Assembly (NCBI RefSeq): GCF_030580655.1
Contig: NZ_JAUQTB010000004.1
Location: forward strand, 124,001-188,000
Origin: Paenibacillus lacisoli
GTDB lineage: Bacteria; Bacillota; Bacilli; Paenibacillales; Paenibacillaceae
Reading direction: 5' to 3'
Length of the DNA stretch: 64,000 nt
This document shows, one piece after another, positions 1 through 8,651 of the stretch. The translations under genes and the position numbers were made by a program. Position 1 is the first letter of the stretch; every line of letters starts with the position of its first letter. The notes below the pieces were generated by a model. That model saw only the letters and a list, made by a program, of their open reading frames with translations. It did no database searches and had not been told where the DNA came from.

Positions 1-1212
1 GGTATGAAAGGCACAGACGTTATCGCTTCTGTGACCGGCGGCCTTGGCAAAACCCTCGGCTCCATCGCGATCGTCATTGGTCTCGGCACCATGCTGGGCA
101 AGATGATGGCAGAATCCGGCGGCGCCGAGCAAATCGCCACAACGTTAATCAACCGTTTTGGTGAGCGGCGTGTTCACTGGGCGATGATGGTCGTTGCCTT
201 TATCGTCGGTATTCCTATTTTCTTCGAAGTCGGCATTATCCTGCTGATTCCGATTCTGTTCACGGTTGCCCGCAAGACGAATACCTCGCTGCTCAAAATC
301 GGGATTCCGATGCTGGCTGGCCTGTCAACGGTTCATGGTCTGCTTCCGCCTCACCCTGCACCAATGATCGCTATTGACGCCTTCCAGGCAGATATCGGCC
401 GCACGATTCTGTATGCGCTGATTGTCGGTATTCCTACAGCTATCGTGGCAGGCCCTGTCTTTGGCTCCTACATCGGCAAGCGGATTCAGGTTCAGCCAAA
501 TCCCGAACTGGTTGAGCAGTTCACGAACAAAGCCGAGCGCAAGCTGCCGGGCTTCGGAATTACCCTGTTCACGGTTCTGCTCCCTGTTATTTTGATGCTG
601 GCTGGCTCCATTGCCAAAATTGCAGATCCCAATGCGACTTCCGGCTTAACTGTATTTTGTGAGTTTATCGGTGACGAGGTTGTTGCTCTCTTGATTTCTG
701 CTGTGGTGGCCTTCTTCACTCTTGGTTATGCACGCGGTTTCAACAAGCACGATATTTCCAAGTTCACAAGCGAATGTCTGGCACCTACGGCTTCCATCAT
801 TCTGATTATTGGTGCAGGCGGTGCGTTCAAAACAGTTCTGATCGACAGCGGCGTCGGACAAGCCATTGCCGAGCTGGCCACAGGGGCACATGTTAATGTC
901 ATTGTGTTCGCCTTCCTCGTATCGGCACTGATCCGTGTTGCCACAGGGTCCGCAACCGTAGCTATGACAACGGCTGCAGGGATCGTTGCACCGGTATTGG
1001 CCCTGACTCCGGGCGCCAACGTTGAACTGGTTGTCCTTGCTACAGGTGCAGGCTCCCTGATCTTGTCCCATGTGAATGATGCCGGCTTCTGGATGGTTAA
1101 GGAGTTCTTCAATATGTCGGTACCTCAGACCCTGAAGTCATGGACGGTGATGGAAACGATCCTGTCGCTGATGGCCTTCGTTTTAATTCTCATTCTAAAT
1201 GTGGTAATTTAA
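1..1212 (+). CDS. gntP: Gluconate permease, GntP family (5' end outside window)
   Basis: Membrane symporter importing gluconate for the kinase encoded next. The frame is open through the first base of the window, so the start lies upstream; the visible 403 codons compare with about 450 in the family, so some 45 residues are missing. The protein is a run of hydrophobic helices, and the GntP hallmark HGLLPPHPAP lies near residue 110. The C-terminal half carries the small-residue stretch RVATGSATVA and the motif SHVNDAGFW, both typical of gluconate permeases. A terminator hairpin follows, then gntK on the same strand. The family call is firm; the exact substrate is inferred from the gntK neighbour. 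Confidence 0.93.
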   Translation, partial: GMKGTDVIASVTGGLGKTLGSIAIVIGLGTMLGKMMAESGGAEQIATTLINRFGERRVHWAMMVVAFIVGIPIFFEVGIILLIPILFTVARKTNTSLLKIGIPMLAGLSTVHGLLPPHPAPMIAIDAFQADIGRTILYALIVGIPTAIVAGPVFGSYIGKRIQVQPNPELVEQFTNKAERKLPGFGITLFTVLLPVILMLAGSIAKIADPNATSGLTVFCEFIGDEVVALLISAVVAFFTLGYARGFNKHDISKFTSECLAPTASIILIIGAGGAFKTVLIDSGVGQAIAELATGAHVNVIVFAFLVSALIRVATGSATVAMTTAAGIVAPVLALTPGANVELVVLATGAGSLILSHVNDAGFWMVKEFFNMSVPQTLKSWTVMETILSLMAFVLILILNVVI

Positions 1213-1241
1213 CTTAGACATGTACTAGCCTTTCCATAAGT

Positions 1242-1280
1242 ACGATCTCTGCTGCCTGTACGGCAGCGGGGGTCGTTTTA
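1242..1280 (+). terminator. Hairpin terminator or attenuator between gntP and gntK
   Basis: A 15-bp stem (1242-1256 with 1262-1276, several G-U pairs, 5-base loop) is followed by TTTTA. It may lower gntK transcription relative to gntP, or end the upstream message. Confidence 0.7.
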
Positions 1281-1343
1281 TGGCTTTTATTCTATATAGT
1301 CTATATTTTTGAACAACCAAAACGTCTGAAAGAAGGGATTCCA

Positions 1344-2888
1344 TTGACCCAATACATGATTGGCGTTGATATCGGCACCACGAGCACCAAGTCCGTCCTA
1401 TTCGAAGAAAGCGGAAAAATCCGTTCCCAGTTCAGTGTAGGCTATCCGCTGCATACCCCCGCTCCCTCGGTAGCGGAACAGGATCCGGATGAGATTCTGA
1501 AGGCCGTGGTAACGACGGTTCAGGAGGTCATGAAGCAGAGCAGCGTCCGGGCGGACGATGTGCTGTTCGTCTCCTTCAGCTCTGCCATGCACAGCATGCT
1601 GGTGGTCGATGAAGCCGGTACCCCGCTGACCAACTGCATTACATGGGCGGACAACCGCAGCGCCAAATGGACGGAAGTACTGAAAAAAGAGCTAAATGGG
1701 CATGAAATCTACCGCCGCACTGGTACACCGATTCATCCGATGTCGCCGCTGACCAAGATCATGTGGCTGACACGCGAACGCCAGGACATTACTTCACTTG
1801 CACACAAATACATCTCTATTAAAGAATATGTATTTGAACGCTTCTTCCATGAGTATGTTGTCGATCATTCCATGGCTTCAGCGACCGGTATGATGAACCT
1901 GGAGAAGCTGGACTGGGATGAAGAAGCGCTGCAGGTAGCTGGCATTACACCGGATAAACTGTCACGGCTTGTACCGACAACCCACGTGATGAATGGTCTG
2001 GACGACGTGTATGCCCGCGAAATGCGCCTGCTGCCAACGACACCATTCGTCGTTGGCGCGAGTGATGGCGTCCTATCCAACCTCGGCGTGGACGCCATCA
2101 AGCCGGGCGTGGTGGCTGTAACAATCGGCACCAGTGGAGCGATCCGTACCGTCGTCGACAAGCCGGTTACGGATCCGAAGGGTCGTTTCTTCTGTTATGC
2201 CTTGACTGAGAAGCAGTGGGTCATCGGCGGTCCGGTCAACAACGGCGGTATGATTTTCCGCTGGATCCGGGATGAATTCGCAGCTTCCGAGGTGGAGACC
2301 GCCAAGCGTCTCGGTCTGGACCCTTACCACGTACTGACCCAAATTGCCGAACAGGTGAAGCCGGGCTCTGACGGTCTGCTGTTCCACCCCTACCTGTCCG
2401 GTGAACGCGCGCCCCTATGGAACCCGAACGCCCGCGGTTCCTTCTTCGGGCTCACCCTGCGCCATAAGAAAGAGCACATGATTCGTGCGGCGCTTGAGGG
2501 TGTTCTGTTCAACCTGTATACAGTTATGCTGGCTATGGAAGAGCAGATTGGACGCCCTTCGGTTATTCATGCTACCGGCGGCTTTGCACGTTCCTCCCTG
2601 TGGCGTCAGCTGATGGCTGATATTTTTGACCAGGAAGTCATTATTCCGGAGAGCCTGGAGAGCTCGTGCCTCGGCGCCGCCATTCTGGGCCTGTATGCGA
2701 TCGGTCGGATCGATTCCCTAGAGAATGCCGTGAAGGGCATGATTGGGACGACACACCGTCACACACCTGTTCCTTCCCATGTGAGCATTTACCGGGAGCT
2801 GCTGCCCATTTATATCCGCATCTCACGAAAGTTCGAAGAGGAATTCGATAATATCGCCGAGTTTCAGGAGAAAATGGACCGTATGTAG
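1344..2888 (+). CDS. gntK: Gluconokinase, FGGY family
   Basis: Phosphorylates gluconate to 6-phosphogluconate for the pentose phosphate pathway, in the cytosol. The start is TTG preceded by GAAAGAAGGG. The 514 residues match gluconokinases of this family. The N-terminal ATPase motif DIGTTSTK is at about residues 9-16, and the second domain shows TIGTSGAIR and the sugar-kinase signature around GGPVNNGG and YLSGERAPLWN. The C-terminal adenosine motif ATGGFARSSLWRQ and the FGGY-type SSCLGAAILG are intact. It lies 131 bp after gntP, which supports gluconate rather than xylulose or glycerol as substrate. A strong terminator follows. Confidence 0.93.
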   Translation: MTQYMIGVDIGTTSTKSVLFEESGKIRSQFSVGYPLHTPAPSVAEQDPDEILKAVVTTVQEVMKQSSVRADDVLFVSFSSAMHSMLVVDEAGTPLTNCITWADNRSAKWTEVLKKELNGHEIYRRTGTPIHPMSPLTKIMWLTRERQDITSLAHKYISIKEYVFERFFHEYVVDHSMASATGMMNLEKLDWDEEALQVAGITPDKLSRLVPTTHVMNGLDDVYAREMRLLPTTPFVVGASDGVLSNLGVDAIKPGVVAVTIGTSGAIRTVVDKPVTDPKGRFFCYALTEKQWVIGGPVNNGGMIFRWIRDEFAASEVETAKRLGLDPYHVLTQIAEQVKPGSDGLLFHPYLSGERAPLWNPNARGSFFGLTLRHKKEHMIRAALEGVLFNLYTVMLAMEEQIGRPSVIHATGGFARSSLWRQLMADIFDQEVIIPESLESSCLGAAILGLYAIGRIDSLENAVKGMIGTTHRHTPVPSHVSIYRELLPIYIRISRKFEEEFDNIAEFQEKMDRM

Positions 2889-2930
2889 TAATGCCTCCAT
2901 AAGAATATGAACCTTCATGTATTTTGTATG

Positions 2931-2964
2931 AAAGCCCCCCATCCTTCGGGATCGGGGGCTTTTG
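2931..2964 (+). terminator. Rho-independent terminator after gntK
   Basis: G/C-rich inverted repeat with arms AAAGCCCCC and GGGGGCTTT around a TTCG tetraloop, running into T residues. Confidence 0.92.
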
Positions 2965-3090
2965 GGCATTGTCTGTCAGCCGGCAGACTCAGGCAGGAGC
3001 TTCCGTGGTATATTAATTGCGATATCCATAAATGAAATTAAACAGCTATTACATTCTGATTCGATAGATTGCAAGACGGGAGGATTTGGT

Positions 3091-3792
3091 GTGGATAAAC
3101 TGCGTGTGCTGGTTACTGATGATGAACAGAGTATTTCCGGAGCTATTGCCTATGCCCTAGGCCGAGAAGGCTTTGAGGTGGAGACGGCCCTGAACGGGGA
3201 GGAAGCCCTGCAGAAGGTGGATACCTTGCGGCCGCATGTACTGATCCTGGATGTGATGATGCCTGTGATGAACGGCTATGATGTATGCAGGGCTTTGATA
3301 AACCGGCCTGGACCTTCACCGGCCATTCTCCTGCTGACGGTCAAGAATGACATTGTGGATAAGGTGCTGGGACTGGAGCTCGGTGCAGACGACTTTATGA
3401 CCAAGCCGTTCGATATCCGGGAGGTAACAGCACGGGTCAAGGCTCTCGCAAGACGGATGGCGAAGGGCTCGTATGCTGCTGAATCCTCAGCCCCAAGATC
3501 TGTGAGCAGCGGCCGTGTCACTCTGATTCCGGATTCAAGGCAGGTGCTGCTGGACGATAATGAAGTTGAGCTTACCCCCAAGGAATTTGATCTGCTGGCT
3601 CTGCTGCTGACAAACCCTCAGAAGGTCTATTCCCGGGATGATCTGCTTGACCTTGTATGGGGAATGGACTACGCGGGCGGTACACGTACAGTAGATATTC
3701 ATGTTCAGCGTCTGCGCAAAAAAATTGAAGACACGGATCAGCGGATCCTGCAAACCGTCTACGGGGTTGGTTATAAAGCGGTACAACGATGA
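3091..3792 (+). CDS. OmpR/PhoB-type response regulator
   Basis: DNA-binding response regulator of 233 residues, partner of the kinase that overlaps its stop codon. I start it at GTG 3091 because GGGAGG sits seven bases upstream; an open frame extends 43 codons further upstream but lacks a ribosome site and family similarity. The receiver domain covers residues 1-120 with acidic pair DDE near residue 10, phospho-acceptor Asp54 in ILDVMMP, and the conserved Thr and Lys in LLLTVK and MTKPF. The C-terminal winged helix (about 135-230) contains ELTPKEFDLL and the usual RTVDIHVQRLRKKI recognition helix. Targets are unknown; the lipoprotein genes just downstream are candidates. Confidence 0.93.
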   Translation: MDKLRVLVTDDEQSISGAIAYALGREGFEVETALNGEEALQKVDTLRPHVLILDVMMPVMNGYDVCRALINRPGPSPAILLLTVKNDIVDKVLGLELGADDFMTKPFDIREVTARVKALARRMAKGSYAAESSAPRSVSSGRVTLIPDSRQVLLDDNEVELTPKEFDLLALLLTNPQKVYSRDDLLDLVWGMDYAGGTRTVDIHVQRLRKKIEDTDQRILQTVYGVGYKAVQR

Positions 3793-5276
3793 GCAGGAAC
3801 CCTTTCGGTCTAACCTGGAAGCTGACCGCCGCCACCGCTCTCGTTCTCGTAACGGCTGTTGCGATTCTGAGTCTGCTCGTTCTGCACGGCATCCGCACGG
3901 ATCAGACCCGGCAGCTGGAAGAGAGCCTCCAGCATCAGAGCGACACAGCAGCCCTGCATGTACGGCAGCTCTATGTCACCGGAACACGACTGACCCCGGC
4001 TGCCTTCATGGCTCAATACGGCCAGGAGCTGGCTGTCGAACTCGGGGCGGCAGCTGGCCTGCCTGTCGTCATCTACGACACAGCTGGTCAGGAGCAGGGA
4101 AACTCTGCCCCAGCCGGGGTTCGGCGGATCGAAGAGCAGGCTCTGCAGCATGCCCTGGCCGGACAGATAGCCTATGTAACGGATAACGATCTTGTCGAAT
4201 ACTTCTCTCCCGTTCAGGGACCAAATGGTCTGCTCGGCGTCATCCAGCTGGAAACGTCGATCAAGGGCCAGCATGATTTTTATCGTTATATCCAGCGCCT
4301 CCTTCTTATTTCCGGTTCTTCAGTGACCCTGCTTGGCCTGGTGCTCGGCTATCTCTTCATGACCCGTCAGACGGCTGCGCTGCGCAAACTGAAGGAAGCG
4401 GCCTATTCCATCCGGCAGAATCATTTCCTGAGCAGCCCTGTCCTGAAGCGCCGGGATGAGCTTGGCGATCTGGACGGAAGCATCTATGAAATGAGTCGTA
4501 CGATCGAGTCCCAGATTGTAAGCCTAGAGGATGAACAGAGCAAGCTGCAGCTGGCTGTGGAGAAGCTGCAGCTGCTGGAGCAGCAGCAGAAGCAGTTTAT
4601 AGGAAACATCAGCCATGAGTTCAAGACACCGGTAACCTCCATCAGAGCTTATGCAGACCTGCTGCAGCTCTATGGTGATGATGTTCATCTGCAGCAGGAT
4701 GCGGCAAAGAACATCACCCGGGAAGCGGAGCGTCTGACCGATCTGATTGACCGGGTGATCCGGCTGTCACAGCTGGAGAGCTATGATTTTGAGAATATAC
4801 CCGAAGAGGTAGACGTGAAAAATGCGCTGGAGGAGGCCTGCAGCAGGCTGCAGGGGAAGCTCCGGCAGCATCAGCTGCAGCTGCACTTGAATCTGGAATC
4901 CGCTCTTATCTGTGCCGATCGCGAGAGCCTTAATCATGTATTCATGAATCTGTTGGATAATGCCATCAAGTACAACGAACCCGGCGGGTTGATCCGGCTG
5001 AATTCATTCCAAGCGAACGGGTATGTTCAGATCATGATCCAGAATACAGGCAGCGGCATTCCGCTTGAATACAGAGAAAAAGTCTTTGAGCCGTTCTTTA
5101 CCGTAAACCCGGACCGGTCGCGCCTGAGCGGGGGGACTGGGCTTGGACTTCCTCTGGTCCGGCAGCTGGTTGAGCGGCAGCATGGACGTATCGAAGTGAT
5201 CGATGATCCGGGCGGGCTTACCACCTTCAGAATCAGTTATCCACTGTGGATAACTGATTCTGGCGAAAAACTATAA
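3789..5276 (+). CDS. Membrane sensor histidine kinase
   Basis: Sensor kinase of 495 residues whose ATG overlaps the regulator stop by four bases, showing translational coupling. One membrane segment lies at about residues 13-33 and a second at about 173-193, framing an extracytoplasmic sensor domain of some 140 residues. A HAMP-like linker follows. The H-box FIGNISHEFKTPVTSIRAY is near residue 275. The ATPase domain shows the N-box NLLDNAIKYN, the G1 motif NTGSGIP and the G2 motif GGTGLGLPLV. All catalytic motifs look intact. The signal is unknown. The last codons contain a near-perfect palindrome with a DnaA-box-like sequence (5231-5259). Confidence 0.93.
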   Translation: MSRNPFGLTWKLTAATALVLVTAVAILSLLVLHGIRTDQTRQLEESLQHQSDTAALHVRQLYVTGTRLTPAAFMAQYGQELAVELGAAAGLPVVIYDTAGQEQGNSAPAGVRRIEEQALQHALAGQIAYVTDNDLVEYFSPVQGPNGLLGVIQLETSIKGQHDFYRYIQRLLLISGSSVTLLGLVLGYLFMTRQTAALRKLKEAAYSIRQNHFLSSPVLKRRDELGDLDGSIYEMSRTIESQIVSLEDEQSKLQLAVEKLQLLEQQQKQFIGNISHEFKTPVTSIRAYADLLQLYGDDVHLQQDAAKNITREAERLTDLIDRVIRLSQLESYDFENIPEEVDVKNALEEACSRLQGKLRQHQLQLHLNLESALICADRESLNHVFMNLLDNAIKYNEPGGLIRLNSFQANGYVQIMIQNTGSGIPLEYREKVFEPFFTVNPDRSRLSGGTGLGLPLVRQLVERQHGRIEVIDDPGGLTTFRISYPLWITDSGEKL

Positions 5277-5310
5277 ACAAATCAACAGCTTGTGCACAAA
5301 TTGTTTACAA
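5231..5310. promoter_or_regulatory. Palindrome and DnaA-box-like cluster
   Basis: A 29-base near-perfect palindrome (5231-5259) overlaps the end of the kinase gene and contains TTATCCACT on the plus strand and TTATCCACA, the consensus DnaA box, on the minus strand (5245-5253). TTGTGCACA (5290-5298, inside the palindrome TTGTGCACAA) and TTGTTTACA (5301-5309) follow. DnaA binding is an inference; the palindromes might instead be operators or an RNA hairpin. Confidence 0.4.
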
Positions 5311-5383
5311 CTTGGAAACATCCCGATATGGCACCGAAACGAGTGACGGCTACACTATAGTCAATCCACAGAGGAGTGATGAC

Positions 5384-6535
5384 ATGATGAAGAAGAACAG
5401 CACAGCTCTGAAACGGGTTCGGGCCACAACCGTCTGCGGGCTGCTTCTGCTCTCCGCTACCGCCTGTGCAGCCGGAACTCCTGACGGCCGGAAGACGACC
5501 ACCGTTGGCGATGGCGTCAGACTCACAGTGCTGGGGCCATCGGTTAGCCGGTCAGCCGCTTACCAGCGCATCGATCAGATTACGAAGCTGGATGGACAGA
5601 CAGGTCTGAACTGGTTATCCAACCAAGCTGTCATTACATCCACAGTGAAAATCACGTCGGCCGCGCCTGAGAAAGGTTCGACGACAGCCCCAGTTGTTAC
5701 TTCTGATATCACCTCAGTGCTGAGGCTCGATACCGGATCAACCTCTGACTGGGAACCGGGCAGCAGTGTCCAATGGATTTCACCGGATCAGAAGCATGCT
5801 TTTGTCACTGTTTTTAACAAAGACAAGTATGACGCGTCAGGCTATATGTTGGATCTGGGCTCCGGGAAATCCGTCGAGATTGCACTGGAGCCGGGAATTA
5901 TTAAGGGAGACTGGGCGTCCCGTGATTCTTTTACATTAGCGGACGGGTCAGGTTCACTGCTCAGTATCCGTACGGAGGGTACCGTCACCCCGATCCCTGC
6001 GAAAGCAGCCGAGAGCGGTATTCTGGATCTCCGGCAGCGTGACCGTTCATTATATACTTTAGATGGAGATGGACACCTGACTCTTATGCCTGTCAACACT
6101 CCGCTGCAGACCACCAGACTGTCACAGGCGCGTGTAACGGATTTTGATATCAGCCGGGACAATAGGTATGCGGCGATTATTGAAAATATGAGTCCCTCTG
6201 GGGCCGATACCTCGCAGGAGGTTCTGAGGCTCATTGATCTGCATAAGCCGGATGAAGGAGTTGTCATTGCCAGAGGTACGTTAGTCGAGTGCCCAGCCTG
6301 GTCGCCGGATGGCAGCAAGCTGGCATTCAGCATTTACACAGCGGGAAGCGGGGGGCTGAACGGTACTTATTTCATGGATTTGTCGTCCAGCCAGGTTGTA
6401 CCCGTGAACGATTTAGCTCCCCCTGTATATCCTGTACGCTGGAGCCCATCCAGTGACCGGCTGATGCTGACCGTCAACAGCAGCCGTAAGGATCAGGACA
6501 GCACAACAACGTACATCTATACTTTCAGCCAATAA
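5384..6535 (+). CDS. Secreted lipoprotein with TolB/WD40-like beta-propeller repeats
   Basis: Predicted lipoprotein of 383 residues anchored outside the membrane. I start it at ATG 5384 behind GAGGAG; the frame is open 24 codons upstream without a better site. The signal peptide ends in a lipobox-like SATAC, Cys at about residue 28. The body has blade-like repeats with the signature WSPDGSKLAF near residue 310 and WSPSSDRLML near residue 355, typical of TolB-like propellers that bind ligands or partner proteins. It follows the two-component system by about 110 bp and precedes another lipoprotein by 47 bp, suggesting a common envelope role. Precise function is not known to me. Confidence 0.75.
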   Translation: MMKKNSTALKRVRATTVCGLLLLSATACAAGTPDGRKTTTVGDGVRLTVLGPSVSRSAAYQRIDQITKLDGQTGLNWLSNQAVITSTVKITSAAPEKGSTTAPVVTSDITSVLRLDTGSTSDWEPGSSVQWISPDQKHAFVTVFNKDKYDASGYMLDLGSGKSVEIALEPGIIKGDWASRDSFTLADGSGSLLSIRTEGTVTPIPAKAAESGILDLRQRDRSLYTLDGDGHLTLMPVNTPLQTTRLSQARVTDFDISRDNRYAAIIENMSPSGADTSQEVLRLIDLHKPDEGVVIARGTLVECPAWSPDGSKLAFSIYTAGSGGLNGTYFMDLSSSQVVPVNDLAPPVYPVRWSPSSDRLMLTVNSSRKDQDSTTTYIYTFSQ

Positions 6536-6582
6536 AGTATATCGTCAATTCTGACCCCCTTATTCGAAAGGATCTGAAGTTC

Positions 6583-7272
6583 ATGTTTACCGATAAACTT
6601 AATAAACTGACGATCTTATGGCCTCGCCGAACCTTATCGACCGCGGCAGCCGCCGCCTTGTCTCTCAGCCTTTGCACAGCCTGCGGCAGTACTGCGCCGG
6701 TACCGCAGAAACAGGCACCTGTACAGCAGCCCGCACCCTCCGCAACCAGCCCATCAAGCCAAGGGTCCAGCGGCAATCCATCAGCGGCACCGTCCGACTC
6801 TAAGAGCGATGACGATGGCAGCAGCATACAACCCGCGCCGGGCATGTCTGCAGCGTCCACCTTAAGCTCGGCCAAGAAGGGGACACTGCCTCATCTGCCC
6901 CAGGAAATTCAACTGGGCACGGGGAGCGACCTTCTGCTGCAGCTGTGGGGACAGCCCCAGGACGGGACGAGCGGCAGACTCTGGACCTACGAGAGCAAAC
7001 AAACCACGCTTACTCTCGATGGCAGCGACAAAGTTGTACAGATCGAGTCCGGCGCGGCCCCGTATCAGAAGCTCCATATGAACAACGTGATGAAGGAGAT
7101 CGGCAAACCCGCTCAGATAAACGATACTTCCAAGGATCAAGCCGGGACCGCTGAAGCTGTCTATGATATTCCCACTACGGTTGGGCCTGTGTACCATTTG
7201 TCCTTCCAATACCATGTAAAGACACTTCGGGTATCTTATCTGACCTTATGGTTTGAATCCTTGACACCGTAA
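6583..7272 (+). CDS. Putative lipoprotein with Pro/Ser/Ala-rich linker
   Basis: Hypothetical 229-residue lipoprotein. ATG 6583 follows GAAAGGA. A signal peptide ends in SLCTAC (Cys at about residue 33). Residues 36-85 are rich in Ala, Pro, Gln and Ser, a wall-spanning linker. The remaining 140 residues form a compact domain with alternating strands (for example DLLLQLWGQP and HLSFQYHVKTLRVSYL) that I do not recognise. It lies 47 bp after the propeller lipoprotein on the same strand. The two may be co-transcribed with the upstream two-component genes, though a separate promoter cannot be excluded. Confidence 0.7.
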   Translation: MFTDKLNKLTILWPRRTLSTAAAAALSLSLCTACGSTAPVPQKQAPVQQPAPSATSPSSQGSSGNPSAAPSDSKSDDDGSSIQPAPGMSAASTLSSAKKGTLPHLPQEIQLGTGSDLLLQLWGQPQDGTSGRLWTYESKQTTLTLDGSDKVVQIESGAAPYQKLHMNNVMKEIGKPAQINDTSKDQAGTAEAVYDIPTTVGPVYHLSFQYHVKTLRVSYLTLWFESLTP

Positions 7273-7392
7273 CAGTCGAATCAAATAGACCATCACAACG
7301 AAACCTTCATTCTGCCAATGCGTAATAGAAGAAAACCAGTGCGCAGCGGTCGCGGATCCAAGGACCCGGCGTACGGAAAGGAGGAATCGACG

Positions 7393-7611
7393 ATGCTGAA
7401 GGATCTTATGAACAGGCTGCTTCACTCCGCCTCCCACTCCCGCAAAAAGCACCACAGCAGCTCTGGCAAAGGCCATTATTATAAGCGCCATTCCAGCAGT
7501 TCCCGTAAACGCCCTCTCCACCGCCATTCTTCTTCGGATGCCAGATATGGCCACGGCCGCCGCGGCCACGATTATTACAAAGACAGACGCCGGAGCTTCT
7601 CTTCAAGCTAA
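7393..7611 (+). CDS. Small basic Ser/His/Arg-rich protein
   Basis: Encodes 72 residues from ATG 7393 behind a perfect AAAGGAGG; the frame is open upstream to 7318 but the ribosome site decides the start. About a quarter of residues are Ser, about ten are His, and Lys/Arg are abundant, arranged as runs such as HSSSSRKR and HRHSSS. An amphipathic start (MLKDLMNRLLHS) precedes the low-complexity part. No enzyme domain is possible in it. The composition recalls Lys/Ser-rich spore-coat proteins such as CotG, but this is only resemblance. A strong terminator follows, and a Ser/Thr kinase gene converges from the other side. Confidence 0.7.
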   Translation: MLKDLMNRLLHSASHSRKKHHSSSGKGHYYKRHSSSSRKRPLHRHSSSDARYGHGRRGHDYYKDRRRSFSSS

Positions 7612-7629
7612 TCGGCAGAACACGCCCAG

Positions 7630-7666
7630 GGCATTCCGGCTCTCAGAAGCCGGAATGCCTTTTTTT
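7630..7666 (+). terminator. Rho-independent terminator
   Basis: Perfect 11-bp stem (GGCATTCCGGC with its complement at 7649-7659), 8-base loop and seven T residues; ends the upstream plus-strand genes. Confidence 0.92.
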
Positions 7667-7678
7667 ATCCTTACACAC

Positions 7679-7712
7679 AAAAAAGACAGCACGTCATCTG
7701 CGCACCGTCTTT
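7679..7712 (-). terminator. Terminator of the Ser/Thr kinase gene
   Basis: On the minus strand, arms at 7701-7712 and 7682-7693 pair over 12 positions (some G-U), followed by a T run; it lies ten bases past the kinase stop codon. Confidence 0.6.
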
Positions 7713-7722
7713 GTAAAACAGC

Positions 7723-8559
7723 CTATGCTGGTCCGTCGGTTTTCAGCCGATTCAGGACAGACTGCAAATCCCTTACACAATCAGCCGAATCGTGATACGG
7801 TACTGCAAGCTGCAGTGTCCGCTCAAGTACAACCCTTGTACCTGGATGCAGATGCAGCTCCTCCTGCCAGCCTGCTGGCGCCTGTCCCGGTGCCGGATCA
7901 TAGCTGGAATACAGCATGAAGAGCATGAAATGCCCGATGTCGTACAAATCCGTACGCACCTCCGGAGCCTGGCGCTCCGGGTCCCGCTCAGGCATCATGG
8001 CATCTACCATCAACCGTTCCTCCTCGCTCTCCCCGCCCAGGCGCCGGGCCAAGCCGAAATCAATCAGGCAGGTCTCTCCTTCACGCATAATTACATTAGG
8101 AATCCTCACATCCATATGCACATAACCCTGTTCATGCACATGACAGACCACATCCATCAGCTGAAGCGTCCATTGCAGACATTCCCGTTCTGTAAAGCGG
8201 CGTCCTTCGCCAAAAATCAGATCCTCCAGCGTAGATCCTGTCAAATAGGCGGACACCATACAGGCCCTTCCCCGATATTCCGTCAACTCCATCAGCTTCG
8301 GAATACACGGGTGGTCCATGCAGCCCAGTATGCCGGCTTCCCGCTGCAGCATACGCTCTGCACGCGGACCCTTGCTGCGCTTGGCCATCTTGACCGCTAC
8401 CTTCAGACCGCTCAGTCTGTCGAGGCAGCGATAGGTTAATCCATAACTGCCAACTCCTATATAATCGATGATTTCATAACGTTCTGCCAGCAGGATCCCT
8501 TTGCGTAAAGGATAATCCAACCAGGCTTCATAAGCGCCGCGCCAATAGGATTTGAGCAT
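7723..8559 (-). CDS. Eukaryotic-type Ser/Thr protein kinase, cytosolic
   Basis: Protein kinase of 278 residues. The start is ATG 8559 behind AAGGAGG; an in-frame ATG seven codons upstream lacks such a site. The glycine loop GVGSYG (about residue 35), the ATP-binding Lys in VAVKMAK, the Glu of helix C in LQREAG, the catalytic loop HMDVRIPN and the metal-binding LIDFGLA are all present, so it is probably active. The catalytic loop has Met where most kinases have Arg (HRD), which predicts activity not dependent on activation-loop phosphorylation. There is no membrane segment and no PASTA domain, unlike PrkC. Substrates are unknown. Confidence 0.92.
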   Translation of the reverse strand: MLKSYWRGAYEAWLDYPLRKGILLAERYEIIDYIGVGSYGLTYRCLDRLSGLKVAVKMAKRSKGPRAERMLQREAGILGCMDHPCIPKLMELTEYRGRACMVSAYLTGSTLEDLIFGEGRRFTERECLQWTLQLMDVVCHVHEQGYVHMDVRIPNVIMREGETCLIDFGLARRLGGESEEERLMVDAMMPERDPERQAPEVRTDLYDIGHFMLFMLYSSYDPAPGQAPAGWQEELHLHPGTRVVLERTLQLAVPYHDSADCVRDLQSVLNRLKTDGPA

Positions 8560-8651
8560 GGTTCCTCCTTGGGCCGGCATGCAAGCCGGCTCTTCTTGGC
8601 ACCATTATAACGGCTCCTTCCTTGGAATTCACGCCAGACAGCCTGCAATCG

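Noticed and set aside
2962-3090. N-terminal extension of the first response regulator
   Set aside because: It overlaps the gntK terminator and precedes the good GGGAGG site used by GTG 3091.
7792-8439. 215-codon plus-strand frame opposite the Ser/Thr kinase
   Set aside because: Composition rich in His, Cys and Gln without ribosome site; the opposite strand holds a complete kinase.
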